Source: Monarcha castaneiventris obscurior
Taxonomy: Eukaryota; Chordata; Aves; Passeriformes; Monarchidae
Direction: 5' to 3'
DNA: 64,000 nucleotides
Assembly (NCBI GenBank): GCA_026261815.1
Contig: JAMPIT010000354.1
Span: 1,054,001 to 1,118,000, forward strand
The notes beneath the pieces were generated by a model. That model was not told the origin of the DNA, made no database searches, and was given only the letters and a program-made list of their open reading frames with translations. Positions within the stretch are counted from its first letter, which is position 1; each line of letters opens with the position of its first letter. Positions 49,501-60,833 of this stretch are shown one piece after another. The translations under genes and the position numbers were made by a program.

Positions 49501-50561
49501 ACCCGTCCAGGCCCTTGGGCAGCGGTTCAGCCCAGCTGGGAAGCGCCGGGACCCTCTGGAAGCGCAGCCCCGCAGGCAGGGGCTGGCCCTTAACCATCCG
49601 TCTCAAACCAAAGCCGTGTGGAGCATTTTCCCTCTGGGGGCGAGCAGTGCAGCTCCCGGGGCCGGGCTGGGCTGCGGCACCGCCTGGCACTGCCCCCCTG
49701 CCCTGGCAGCGCCACCGGAGCCGGGCTGCCCAGGACCGGGCCCTGCCTGCCCAGACGGCTCCCGAACAGACCCAGCGGGCTCCTCCCGTGGGTGTTCGGT
49801 CCCGTCTGTGGGGCCGCCACCCCGCTGTCCCCAGCACCCGCGTTCCTACGCCGGCTGCCCCCGGGGCTTTTTGTGGCACCGAGCCCGGCCAGGGGAGCAG
49901 CCGGGGGTGATCCCTGGGCAGCGGCGCTCCGGGAGCCCCGGGGCCGGCCCAGCCCTACCCTTGTCCCTCCCCGCAGGCTCTGGCGGGGCCCTCGCAGGGC
50001 GAGGAGGAGGAGGAGGCCGTGGTGTTCCACCATCACTACATCCCCTACCCCGGTCCTGATCCCGCCCCCGTCCCGGCCCCGGTCCCCGTGTGGTTCCTGC
50101 GCTCCTCTCCTGGGGACGAGGGGTGAGTGACGGGGGCTCGGTGCCACCTGCCACACGCTGGCCCCGCTGTGGCAGCGCTCCAGCATCGCTCCGTCACTCA
50201 CCTGTCCCTGCCCCGCTCCAGCAGAGCTGTGCCGCCCCCGCCGCCCCCCAGCGCCACCGGGACAGTGGGACCCGGCGTCCCCCCAGCAGCGGGTAAGGGG
50301 GGCACAGCTGTCCCTCAAGGGACAGGAACAGCTTTCCCTCAAGCTTCCATCATCCCAGGCTGAGCTTTCCTGCTCCCTGTCTCTAACCCAACCCACCCCA
50401 CCCCATGCCATCCCCATCCCATGGATCCCATCCCATGGATCCCATCCCATCCCACCCCACCCCATCCCACGGATCCCATCCCGTCCCACCCCATGGCTGG
50501 AACCCCCGGCACGCCCCCTTTTCCCACAGAGTTCTACAGCGCGGAGGAGCAGAGGCCGTGA
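46580..50561 (+). CDS. PRR29: PRR29, proline-rich protein 29
   Basis: A small protein of unknown function. Six coding exons join in phase to about 196 residues: 46580-46657 (tentative), 47237-47384 (or from 47267), 49160-49275, 49977-50122, 50222-50292 and 50530-50561. Shared with mammalian PRR29 as I know it: a VLILQQL segment and Pro-rich stretch before DLMELMLIHSSQMHQLLMHS (probable helix), a run of five Glu, VVFHHHYIPY, the poly-Pro segment VPPPPPPSATGTVG and an acidic-aromatic end (EFYSAEEQRP). Phases 0, 1, 0, 2 and 1 are consistent throughout. Exon 1 is the least secure: ATG at 46580 and donor GGG|GTGAGC fit, but the sequence is poorly conserved. The position next to SCN4A, on the opposite strand, matches mammals. 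Confidence 0.85.
46935..47222. repeat. 23-bp minisatellite, about 11.5 copies, PRR29 intron 1
   Basis: The unit CCTGTCCTTCTCCTGCCACC plus AGC repeats without spacers. It ends 15 bp before the exon 2 acceptor region. Confidence 0.93.
48185..48372 (-). mobile_element. CR1 3' fragment in PRR29 intron 2
   Basis: Antisense tail AGAATGGTTTGGGCTGGGAG, then GGGATCCAGGGGCAGCCACA, as in the other copies. The rest of the intron, 47.4-49.1 kb, shows nothing recognised. Confidence 0.8.
50395..50495. repeat. CCCATCCCATGGAT simple repeat in PRR29 intron 5
   Basis: Overlapping CATCCCATGGATCC and CCCACCCCATC units fill about 100 bp immediately before the last exon. Confidence 0.8.
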
Positions 50562-50895
50562 GCTCTGTACCCCCCGATCCCGAAGATCCTGGAGTGACGC
50601 TCCACGATTCCCATGTTTTGGGGTGGTTTCCCCCCGTGAGCCCCCCCAGGGCGGGGGTGTCACAGCCCTGTCACCAGCCCCGGTGCCCCCCCGGTCCCAG
50701 CTGGGCGCTGCCGAGCGGCGAGGCCGGGCTGGCACGGGCTGGCACGGGCTGGCACGGGCTGTGCCGTGTGCCGGGGGCGGGGGCACGGGGAGGGCCCAGC
50801 GCAGGTGATCCCAGCCGTCACCAGCCCCTGCAGCTCCCGGGGCAGCATCGCCTGCCATAAATTTGCTTTGTTAAGAGAGCGCCCTGCTGTCACTA

Positions 50896-50901
50896 ATTAA
50901 A
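50896..50901 (+). terminator. Candidate PRR29 polyadenylation signal (ATTAAA)
   Basis: The common variant hexamer lies about 335 nt after the PRR29 stop codon in a short AT-rich patch. No AATAAA is seen nearer. Confidence 0.45.
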
Positions 50902-50909
50902 CGTCTGTA

Positions 50910-53256
50910 ATTACACGGGCCGGTGGCTCCGTGCCTGAGGGCAGCGGCTCCCTCGGGGCTGGGGGGCTCAGAGCGCCCTGCACGCCGTGGGATGGGGTCT
51001 GTGAGTGCTTGGGGGGTGCTGAGTGACGAGAAAGGTGCTGGGCGGTCTGTCACAACTTGAGGGGTGCTGGGGGGTGGGGTCTGTGCCTGGGGGTCTGGGG
51101 GGGGGGGGGTCTGTCAGTGCCTGGGGGTGCTGGGCGGTGAGGGGGTGCTGGTGCTGGAAGCTCCAGGGTGGGATCTCCTGGCTGAGCACAGCGAGAGTGG
51201 GATCTCCATGGGGATATGGTTGGGAGAGCGGCCTGAAAGACGAAATTGCGGCAATTCCCGGGATCCAGAGACCCCTCTGCTCCGCAGGAAGCAGGAGGAA
51301 GAGGGCAGTGGAGGCTTTGGAGTGCCGGGAGCTGTCCCCTGCCTGTGCCACCTCCCCAGCCCCACGGAGGGTGACCAGCCCTGCTCTGCCCTAGGGGGTT
51401 CCAGGCTCTTCCCTGGAGCAGAGCTCCTGGCAGAAGACCTCAGCCTGGTGGTTTGGAGCTCAGAGGATGCAGAAAGGCACCTTAAACCCCTCCTTGGGCT
51501 GCCCTGCCCCTCCTGTGCCCCTGGAAGGCAGGATTTACCCTCCTTGTGCTCTGGAACGGGCAGATCTCCCCCAGCCCGGCTCCTGGAGCAGCTCCCAGGT
51601 GTGGAGCAGGAGGGTCAAGGTGCATTCCCTGAGGAAGGTCCAGCTTCTCCAGCTGGGAGGGACTGGAGGAGGCATCCAAGGGCAAAGCTGGGTTTGATGG
51701 GAGGCCAGGCTGGTGCCCAAAGGTGCCCACACGGACACAGAATGGGAAGGAGGAGGTGAGGAGTCACCTGGGATGGGCTGGACAGGAAGGGTGGGCTCGA
51801 GATGTGACCCAATCTTGGCTTTAAAATGAGAATAATGAACGGAATGGGAGGGTGAAGCAATGGGCGTTGCAACACCCCTGCTGGACGTAACCCCGGGGTT
51901 ACTGGTCAAACTGGGGCACCCTCCAGCATGGCCAGAGCCTGGGGACATCTCTGTCACCTGCAGGGGACAGGGGAAGGCGTGGGTGGGAAGTGCAGCCCAG
52001 GCACAGCGATGGCTGAGCTGAGTGCAGGTCCTGCCGGGTGGGGGCAGGAGGGCTGGGATGTCCCGGGGGATGTGAAACCTCCCCGGGAGTGGCCTGGGAG
52101 GACTGGAGACCCCCAGAGCCCCCACTGGGGCTGTTATGGGGAGGCACGAGGGGATCTCGCTGCTCCCAGCTCCTGACTGGCGTCAGGACTGACCCGATGG
52201 CTCCGGGCAGCAGCGCAGGGATGTCCCTCCTTCCCCCAGCCCTGGCAGTGCCCAAGGCCAGGCTGGACAGGGCTTGGAGCCTCCTGGGACAGTGGGAGGT
52301 GTCCCTGCCATGGCAGGGGTGGCACTGGAGGGGCTTTGATGTCCTTCCCACCCAAACCATCCTGGAATTTGGTGATTCTCTGATTTGGGCCATGGACCAG
52401 CGGGGCTGGGAGAGGCTGCTGGGGGCTGGCACCAGCCCGGTGTCTCTGCTGGGACAAGGACTTGGTGTCCAAAAGCAAGGCTGGAGTTTGCAGGGGGCCG
52501 GCCTGGATCCTGTGTGCCCAGTGCGAGGCACCGGGGCAGGAGGAGAGGTTAATTACAGCCTGTGCTAATTGCACCGTGAAAACACCTCCTGCACACAGCC
52601 CCTGGCTGCCAACTGGGCCAAGGGCTGGCAGCGGGGGCTGGCACAGCTCAGCCCCCAGGCGCTGTGGGGACCTTGGGGACAGACGCTGGGCCCTGGGAGG
52701 GGGAGGGCAGAGGGGCTCCTGCTGTCCCGACTGAGCGGGGCTGGGGAGCGCTGGTGCCGCATTCCCGCTGTCGCTGCAGGTCGGAGACGCCTGCCAATAA
52801 CCTCAGGCTGCGCAGGGGGAGGTTTGGGTGCCAGCAGCCTGGCTGGGGTGATGGCCACGGACCAGAGCAGCTCCTGCTGTCCCCAGCAGCTGGGGCTCCC
52901 TTTCCCAGGGCTGGCATCCCATGGCCAGGAGAGGTTCCCAGGACAGGGGCACTTCTGTGAGCAGCAGATCTGATCTCGTCAATGTGGAGTCACCACAACA
53001 GCTCCCAACAGCCCGGCGGTGACACCTCGGGTGACTCAGGGTCCCGGGGTGACTCACGGCCACTCTCCACCCTTGGGGGGGTGTCCTGCTTCCACCTGAG
53101 CCGCTCCATCCCCGGGATGAGATCCACACCGAGCCTTCCCCTGGGCCAGCCCCAGCCGCCCACGCAGGATGCTCCTGATTCACCTGCCACGCTCCTGGCA
53201 GCCCTGGCCACTCGCCCGATCCCCTCTCGGGCCGTGGCTGAGCTCCGGGCGGCACC
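50910..53256. other. Intergenic DNA between PRR29 and the AGPAT gene
   Basis: Contains a G-run at 51094-51109, a CR1 fragment at 52.2 kb and a short homeodomain-like AT-rich patch near 52545. No exon-like sequence was found on either strand. ICAM2, which follows PRR29 in mammals, is not seen. Confidence 0.55.
52235..52390 (+). mobile_element. CR1 3' fragment
   Basis: CCTGGCAGTGCCCAAGGCCA through GGGAGGTGTCCCTGCCATGG to the tail CCCAAACCATCCTGG. Confidence 0.8.
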
Positions 53257-56200
53257 ATGGACGTGCTGCTGCTCCACGGGCTGCTGCTCCTGCCCCTGGC
53301 AGCGCTGCTGCTCTACAGGTGCAGCCCCAGCTTCCAGTACCTCCTCAAGGTGGCCTTTTTCAACTGCTGGATCGTGGCCATGGCCACCCTGCTGTCCCCC
53401 TTCGTCGCCTTCCGGGGACGCTCCGTGGAGAACATGAAGTGAGTGTGGGCTGGGGGTGGGGGAGCTGGCTGGGGCTTGGCTCAGCTGCAGGAAATCCTGT
53501 GGTCTGTGGCCACGGGCTCTGTCCTGCCCTGCATGTGTGACCCACGGCTGGATCACAGCTGGTGGCACCGCCCCGGGGCCACGGCGAGGGCTGTGGTCAC
53601 ATCCATGTGGCAGCCAAGGTGCATCCTGTGGTGTGAGAGGTGCTGGCCGTGCCCAGGGGAGGGTTGGGCCACGATGGAGTTGGGATTCGTGGTCCCTGAG
53701 GGATGAAATGACATAAAAGGGATCATTCCTGGCCATGACAGCATTGGGGTCATCACTGGGGTGGGTGACAGGGGCGTTTGGAGGTGCCATCGGGGCAGGG
53801 GGCAAACACACGCCCAGTGCTGTGAGCCTGGTACTGGTTTTGCCCATGGGAGACCCAGGCATAGCACTTTGGCAGAGGGATTGAGGGTGCAGAGGCCCTG
53901 GCACAGGTTATTCCATGGCTGGCCCATCCCTGGAAGTGTCCCAGGCCAGGCTGGACAGAGCTTGGAGCACCCTGGGACAGTGAAACTTCCCTGTCCATGG
54001 CAGGGGTGGCACCGGATGGGCTTTAAAGCCCCTCCCAACCCAAACCATTCCATGTTTTTTATGATTTTGGGATGTCTTGGTGCCATCAGCTCTCAGGGGC
54101 ACAGCCATGTCCCGACTCGTGCTCCCGGGGGTGGAAGCAGGGAGATAGCATCACTGAGATAACATCTCTGTGCAACACCAGAGGAAGGTCTGGGTGCTCC
54201 CAGGGTGTCGCAATCCCATTGCTGGATTCCTGGCGGGATGAGCACACCAGGAGGGATGTAATTACGGCACAGGGAAATATCCCAGCTTGAGGAATTTACT
54301 GAGGGGTTGCGCGGATGGATCCCGGTGGATCTCAGCCCTCGTGGAGCGTGGTCAGAGGCTGGGCGCTATCAGTCAGAGGCTGGGCGCTATCAGTCAGAGG
54401 CTGGGCGCTGTCAGAGGAGGTTCGGCGCTGTCAGAGGCGGTTCAGCGCTATCAGTCAGAGGTTCGGCGCTGTCAGAGGAGGTTCGGCGCTGTCAGAGGAG
54501 GTTCGGCGCTACCAGAGGAGGTTCGGCGCTGTCAGAGGAGGTTCAGCGCTATCAGTCAGAGGCTCGGCGCTGTCAGAGGAGGCTCGGCGCTGTGAGCAGC
54601 AGCCTCTCGCGGGCCGTTCCCGCAGGAATGCTGGGTGCTCTCAGCACCCAGGGCCGCTCCAAAGCCGACGCTTCCGGCTCAGTGGAAATCCCCGAGGGAG
54701 GCAGAGGTGACTCACCTGCCTTATCAGCGCTGCCTTATCTTGTCCCACCGACACCTCGACACCTCGGTGCCCGGCGCAGCACGCCCAGCTCCCTCTCCTC
54801 TGAGCCCCAAAGCCTGCGGCTTGCAGCGCTTCCCTGTCATTAGTCCTGGCTTTGGGGCACCGCTTCTCCTTGGATCCCCAGGGATCTCCGAGCCCGCGGC
54901 TCCCGAGGGATGGGCGATACCACGGACCCTGTGCCACCCTCTCCCTTCTCACCCCGCCTGGCGCTGAGCCCTTCCCTGCCCTGTCCCCAGATGTGGGGCC
55001 CTGGCACAGGCACTCTGTGGGCTGGACAGTGCCCCATTCCAACACCGCCGCATCCCAGGATTTTATCTCCGGAATCCCTCGTGCTCCCTCCTCCCTCCGT
55101 TCCTCTCATATTCCCATACTGAACGTCACCCGTTGCTGCCATCCCGATATTCCCCTTCCCGTCCAGCCCTCCCGGGGTGTGACACCCCTTTTCCACCCAG
55201 CTCTTCCTGACACTTCCCGCAGGTCCGGTGGAGCGGTTTGTGATTCCCCTAAGGAATGTATCCGGGCTGGTTTTCCCTTCCCCGCTCCTTCCCTTCCCCC
55301 CGCAGCACTAAGCTCTGCAGGGGCAGTCCCTGGAGTCACCCGCATCCCTGGGGATCTGCCTGTCCCTCTGTCACCCCTCTCCGGTGCTCATCCATCCCAG
55401 CTCAGCTCCTGTGCGCTGGGATCCAGCTCTGGCTTTGGGAGTCTGGGATCTGGATTTCCGTCCCACACACGGATCCAGCTGAGCACCTGGGAAGGCTCCT
55501 CTGGGCAGAGGCAGTTTGTCCTCGTAGGGATGTGAAGATCCCATCCCCCATCCCCCCTCCCCATTCCCATCCCCCATCCCCCCTCCCCATTCCCATCCCC
55601 ATTCCCATCCCCATCCCCATTCCCACCCCATCCCATCCCTATCCCCATCCCACCCCTTCTCTTTTTGCTTTCCTATCATCCCTGGACATCAAAATCCTGG
55701 GTTTTTCCCTCCCACCACCTCGTGCTGGTCACTCTCTGTCCCCAGCAGCTCCCCGTGCTCTGAGCCAGGAGCCGGGCTCAGCTCAGGTGGGACCAGGTGA
55801 GCTCTGAGCCTCCCGGCTGCCAATGTGAGAGAAACCCGAGCCTCCCTGAGCCTGAGCCCGGCTCCAGCGGCGCAGCCGCAGCCTGGCCCGGCCCGCTCCC
55901 CCAGGCTGCTGCAGATCTGCTCCCCACGCGTGTCCCTCCGCCTTATCTCAGCCCTTATCTCTGGCAGGCTCCTGCGCGCCGCGCTCCTGCCCCTCAAGCG
56001 CTTCTACGGCATCAGGATGCGGGTGAGCGGCTCCGAGCGGCTCCGGCTGCCCGGGCCCTTCGTGATCGTCTGCAACCACCAGGCTTCCCTCGACCTCATG
56101 GGTGCGTGCGGGGCAGGGCAGGGGCGGCTCTTCGGCACCTCTGGGAGCTCCAGGGGTGCGCCAGGATCGCTTTGGGGAGGCAGCACCGGGATTTGGGCAT

Positions 56201-57895
56201 GGATGTGTGGTGGGAATGGACCAGGAGAGCTTTTGGGACAGGGCTGTGCTGCAGGGAGAGGACTGGGGTCAATGGGAGGGGATGCCACAGGGTGGTTCTG
56301 GGCGTAAGGACAGCCTAAAGTCCTTTGAATGAAGACTAAAAACACCCAGCCTGCTCCTATATTAGGGTGTGAGGGATTAATTAATCTGTGCACTGATGTC
56401 ATTTGGCCTCTCCAGAGAGCTCCTCCCTGCAGTCATCACCTCTCAGGCCTGGCTGAGCTGCAGAACTTACTCTCGATACTCAGCTGGTTTGTCCAGCCTG
56501 GGGATTCAGCTTCCAAGCAGTCAATAATTTTCTGAGCTGATTTTTCTGCTTCAAAATGTATTATTGATATCCAGCTGGTTTGTCCAACCTGGGAAGTTTA
56601 ATTCCAAGCACTAAATAATTTTCCAAGCTGATTTTTCTGTTGCAAAACTTATTCCTGATATCCATCTAGCTTGTCCAACTGGGGACTTCAACCTCCCCGC
56701 AGTTTTCGAGGTGATTTTTCTGCTGGCAGTCCCATGGGGTTGGGAAGATGCTAATGGATGTCATCCATCCCCAGGAATGGTGGAGATCATTCCCGAGCGC
56801 TGTGTGCCCATCGCCAAGCGGGAGCTGCTGTACCTGGGCACGGTGGGCTGGGCCTGTTGGCTCAGTGGCATCATCTTCATCGACCGCCACCGCAGGGCCG
56901 CGGCCATCGAGGTCATCTCCCACACTGCCCGCACCATGTGGCGGGAGAACGTGAGGAAGCCTGGGCTGGGGGGGGAGCACCCGCGGGGTGAGGGGATGTG
57001 GGCAGGACTGGCGTGGCTGAGGCCCGGAGTCACCTCTGTCCCTGTCCCTGCAGCTCCGAGTGTGGGTTTTCCCGGAAGGCACCAGGAACCCGGGCAAATC
57101 CATGCTGCCCTTCAAGCGGGGGGCTTTCCACCTGGCTGTGCAGGCTCAGGTAAGAGCATCCTTGTGGTCAGTCAAAGGTTGCACTCGATGGTCTCGGAGG
57201 CCTTTTCTGAAGTGATTCCTCCCCTTCGGCTCAGCCTGGATGGAGTGGGGTGGGGTGAACCCTGGGGCAGAGGGGGGGGGGTTTGATCCCCAGGGATGCA
57301 GGGATTTGGCCTGCAGGGATGGGCACGGTGCTGTGCAGGACCAGGGAGGGACAGGCAGGAGCAGGAGTCCCACCTGGGGCGGGCTGTGCTTGGGGGACCC
57401 CCTGACCCTCCGTGTCCTGCAGGTCCCCATTGTCCCCATCGTGATCTCCCCGTACTGGGACTTCTTCAGCTCCAAGGAGAAGAGGTTCACCTCGGGTAAG
57501 GGATGGACAGGAGCTCCCACGGCAGAGGGCAGGGCTGGCAGGGGGATGAGGCTCTGGGGGTGTGCGTGGGACACTGAGGTGTGGGGAGGCAGCTGCGGGT
57601 GGGAGATGCTTGGGGTCCTGCTGGGATCCTCTAACAGCGTCCCTGGCTTCTCCCTCCTCTCCCAGGGACCTGCACCATCCGAGTCCTCCCCAGCGTGGAC
57701 ACGCGGGGCCTGAGCCCAAAGGATGTCCCTGAACTGACCGAGAGTGTCCGCCAGGCCATGGCTGAGGCCCTGGCCGAGATGTCCACGAGTGACCATGGGG
57801 ACCAGGACACGGAGCAGCCTCTGCTGGGGCCGGGGGCTGGCGGGGACAGGGGCAGCCCCCAGGGCCAGGGGGACACAGCCGGGAGCAGCAATTAG
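53257..57895 (+). CDS. 1-acyl-sn-glycerol-3-phosphate acyltransferase (lysophosphatidic acid acyltransferase, AGPAT1/2-like)
   Basis: Transfers an acyl group from acyl-CoA to lysophosphatidic acid, making phosphatidic acid at the ER membrane. Six exons join in phase to 296 residues: 53257-53438, 55968-56101, 56775-56950, 57054-57149, 57423-57495 and 57666-57895. Hydrophobic N-terminal segments lie at residues 4-20 and 30-52. All four acyltransferase motifs are present: N97-H98-x4-D103 (catalytic His/Asp), FIDRHRR (140-146), FPEGTRN (170-176) and VPIVPIV (197-203). VENMK at residues 57-61 and FTSG are also family signatures. The C-terminal 40 residues are Gly/Gln/Asp-rich and probably disordered. 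Sequence is nearer AGPAT1 in motif III and the second half ([17 protein letters not shown]), nearer AGPAT2 in IPERC. I cannot tell whether it is an AGPAT1 orthologue or a separate paralogue, so no symbol is given. Confidence 0.93.
53885..54065 (+). mobile_element. CR1 3' fragment in AGPAT-like intron 1
   Basis: AGGCCCTGGCACAGGTTATT is a diverged body. CCTGTCCATGGCAGGGGTGG and CCAACCCAAACCATTCCATG mark the CR1 tail. Confidence 0.78.
54340..54600. repeat. 20/21-bp minisatellite in AGPAT-like intron 1
   Basis: The unit TTCGGCGCTGTCAGAGGAGG (20 bp) is mixed with a 21-bp form CTGGGCGCTATCAGTCAG plus AGG. About 12 copies share the invariant core GGCGCT, or GCGCT in some. Confidence 0.93.
55545..55660. 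repeat. CCCATCCCCATTCC simple repeat in AGPAT-like intron 1
   Basis: Irregular runs of CCCATTCCCATCCCC and CCATCCCCCCTCC fill the interval. Confidence 0.85.
56465..56735. repeat. 91-bp tandem repeat, 3 diverged copies, AGPAT-like intron 2
   Basis: The marker CAGCTGGTTTGTCCAGCCTG starts at 56481 and recurs at 56572 and, changed, at 56663. Each copy also has a TGATTTTTCTGCTT block. The unit is AT-richer than its surroundings. Confidence 0.85.
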
Positions 57896-58392
57896 GCAGA
57901 GGGAACGAGTCCCTCGGGGCCACCAGGGAGGTGTCCCTTGTCCCCTGAGGAGGTGTCCTGCAGCCCTGCCACCGCCCCTGCAGGACGGTGCCCTAAGGGA
58001 GCAGAGCAGGGCAGGACAGGGACCAGGCAGCACCCCCAAAACACAGCAAGGTGCCCCCCAAACCCCTCGTTGTGACTGTGCATCCTCTGGCTGTCCCTCT
58101 GCCGGACCTGGAGCTGGGGCTGTCCTGCGGGACGGCCCCTGCCTGCTCGCTGGGCAGGGCGGGGATGCTCCAGGCAGGGCTGGCAGTCCCAGCCCCATTT
58201 TCCACCCCTGATTGTTGGGTTCCCCCATGGATTCTCCTTCCAGAGGCTCCTACAGGCTGGAAATGCTGTTTGGGGGCAGCCAGCTCTGGGGAGAGGCCCA
58301 GAGTGTGTGGCCTGGGGGGGACACGAGGTCCAGGGGGTGTTGCCAGGTGAGGAGAGTGTCCCTGGTGCTGAGCTGTGAGCCAGGGCTGGGAG

Positions 58393-58398
58393 ATTAAA
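58393..58398 (+). terminator. Candidate polyadenylation signal (ATTAAA) of the AGPAT-like gene
   Basis: Lies about 500 nt beyond the TAG at 57893-57895, with a GT-rich stretch (GGTGCCGTGTCCTGGCTGTG) shortly after. It is the first plausible signal downstream. Confidence 0.5.
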
Positions 58399-59229
58399 GA
58401 GTCTGGAGCCGGTGCCGTGTCCTGGCTGTGCTGAGGGCGCTGAGGGGAGGGGATCCATCTCCTCAGGGAGGCTTCATCCCTGCACATGGAGCATCCCTGA
58501 GGACACTGCGGCTCCTCCAGGGATGGTGTGAGGAGCACGTGGCAGGGTGAGGGTTGCACTGGTCCGGCTGTGCCCCCAAGGCAGAGCTCTCCCTGCCTCG
58601 GTACCTGCACAGGAAGAGCATCTGTTAAAGCCCCAAATTGCCAGCGATGCCTGGATTGTGCCCACCTGGACACAATCCCACCTCCATGGCCTCTGGACCA
58701 CGACCCATCAGCCAGCTGGATGGCTCCCTGCAGCCAGGCAGGGATTTGGGATCTCCTGGCTCCTTCCCAGCTGAGCAGCTCCTGTGCCAGCAGCCCAGGG
58801 CGGCAGTGGGGCAGGGACGGGGCAGGGCGTGGCTGTGCCCTTGCTGGGAGCGGGGTGGGCAAGGCTTCCCCTCCCATCCTGGGATGAAATGTGTGAGGCA
58901 CGGGCACAGAGCTCCGGTTTGGGATCATTCCTGCTCTCAGGAGCAGCTGGATTACGGAGGAAATCCTTCAAATCTGTTGCAATCATCTGACACCAAACAG
59001 CAGAGGAGGAACAGCCCACGGGATCAGAAGCTGTCACACGGACATGGCCAAGGACACGGGAAGGTCCCATGTCCCAGAAAACCCCTTTAATCCTTTCCTG
59101 CTTCCCAGGATTCCCAACATGCAGTGTGGTCTGTCAGCTCTGAGCTGGCCTGGGGGTCCCACCACCCCCCCACCACCTCGGGGGTGGTTTGGCTGCCCAA
59201 AGTTTGGGTTTGGGGGTTAAGGATCAATG

Positions 59230-59385
59230 GAGTCATGGAATGGTTTGGGTGGGAAGGACCCTAAAGCCCATCCAGTGCCACCCCTGCCATGGCAGGGACA
59301 CCTCCCACTGTCCCAGGCTGCTCCCAGCCCCATCCAGCCTGGCCTTGGGCACTGCCAGGGATCCAGGGGCAGCCACAGCTGCTCT
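59230..59385 (-). mobile_element. CR1 3' fragment
   Basis: Antisense tail CATGGAATGGTTTGGGTGGG, then TGCCATGGCAGGGACACCTC and CCAGGGATCCAGGGGCAGCC. Confidence 0.82.
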
Positions 59386-59939
59386 GCACAAAACCTTGTC
59401 CTGCCTGGGGGGCTAGGGCCCAGCCAGAGCCCTCGCTGGATTTTCCACTGTCAGTGGGAGTGAAAGCTTGAGGAGAAGGAAGAACCTTGGAGCAGGGGGT
59501 CTGGGAACAATTTGCTTTCCCTGCTCCTCCAGGGCCTGCCCTGCCTGGCTGCTTTGGGACCCAGCCCTGGCACAGCTGCCCGGGGCAGTGCTGGGCCCCA
59601 CGCTGGGAGGGATTTCACTGCCCCGTGCACGTGGCACTTGGGGACAGGGGCAGTGGTGGCCTTGGCAGTGCTGGGGGAGCCGTGAGCTCCTCGTCCCATC
59701 CAACCACCCCAGGATGTCTGGCAGGGCACTGACCCGTGGGGCTCAGGCCTGTGCTGCTGCCTCGTGTCCTTGGGGGTGGCAGGTCCAGTCTCCTCTGGCT
59801 GCCCACAGCCTGTGGGGCTGTTCCAAAGGGCAGGGAGGTGGGCACGGGGCTGTGTCCAGCAAAACCTGAGCTGGGCAGGTGTGGGGACAGAGCCATGGTC
59901 ACCTGAGATCCCATGGGAAAGGCCAGCCCCATCCATGGC

Positions 59940-60135
59940 TTCCTGTGAAACCCTGGCGCAGGGTGCCCAGAGCAGCTGTGGCTGCCCCTGGATCCCTGGC
60001 AGTGCCCAAGGCCAGGCTGGACATTGGGGCTGGGAGCAGCCTGGGTCAGTGGGAGGTGTCCCTGCCATGGCAGGGGTGGCACTGGAGGGGCTTTAAGATC
60101 CCTTCCCACCCAAACCATTCCATGATTCCATGGAT
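59940..60135 (+). mobile_element. CR1 3' fragment
   Basis: GGATCCCTGGCAGTGCCCAA through GGGAGGTGTCCCTGCCATGG to CCCACCCAAACCATTCCATG, ending in ATGATTCC repeats. Confidence 0.82.
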
Positions 60136-60833
60136 TCCACACCCTCCAAGGGAAGGGAAGTGCAAGGCCCTGGAGCAGGGGATGTGCTCAGGACACCGTG
60201 GGGCTGTCGTGGAGCTCCTCAACTGTCCCAAATTCCCACCAGGACAGAGGGAAGCAGCTCGGCCCTGCCCTGGCAGGTGTCCAGCTCCCATGTGTGGAAT
60301 GGGAGCAGATGGAGCAATGCCACATCCCAACACTGCCCTGTTCCTCTGTCCAGACTGGGTGAAACCAGAGAAAACTGGGCAAAAAGCCAGCCTGGGACAC
60401 AGCCCAAACTCGGTTCAATTTGAAATACCTGTAAATTTTCCCTTTCTGAGAAGTGACCCCAGCGCCCAGCCTCTCCTCATGTCGTGCTCCCTGTTTTTGT
60501 TTTCCATTTGTTCCCGCTGCCTCCTAACATAATTTCCCAGCAAACCCGTGTGGAGGTGGCTCCTGCCCCAGATTGAACCTCCAGGGACCTTTCCCAACAT
60601 TTACAAAAATCCCTGGGATCCTTGACCCCCGGAAGCCGTGGGCAGAAGGCAAACATTGCCCGGACTTTATCTGCAGGTGCCCGGGGTTCCTCTGCCAGCC
60701 CCCATTTCCTCACTACACGGGACACAAAGACCTCATTTCTGAGCCTGCAGCGGGCCAGACGTGGATCCAGAGAGATCCAAGACCTGCAGGAGGAGGCTGT
60801 GGCTGCTCCCAACATCCACATCCAGCTGGAGAC

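Larger units (their letters stand above)
58400..60833. other. Intergenic DNA between the AGPAT-like and A2M-like genes
   Basis: Two CR1 fragments (59.2 and 59.9 kb) and no exon-like sequence. The 600 bp before the A2M-like start codon presumably includes its promoter, but no TATA box is obvious. Confidence 0.55.

Noticed and set aside
50910..53256. ICAM2 or ERN1, expected after PRR29 from mammalian order
   Set aside because: No immunoglobulin-like, kinase or membrane exon was found on either strand; the next gene is the AGPAT-like one.
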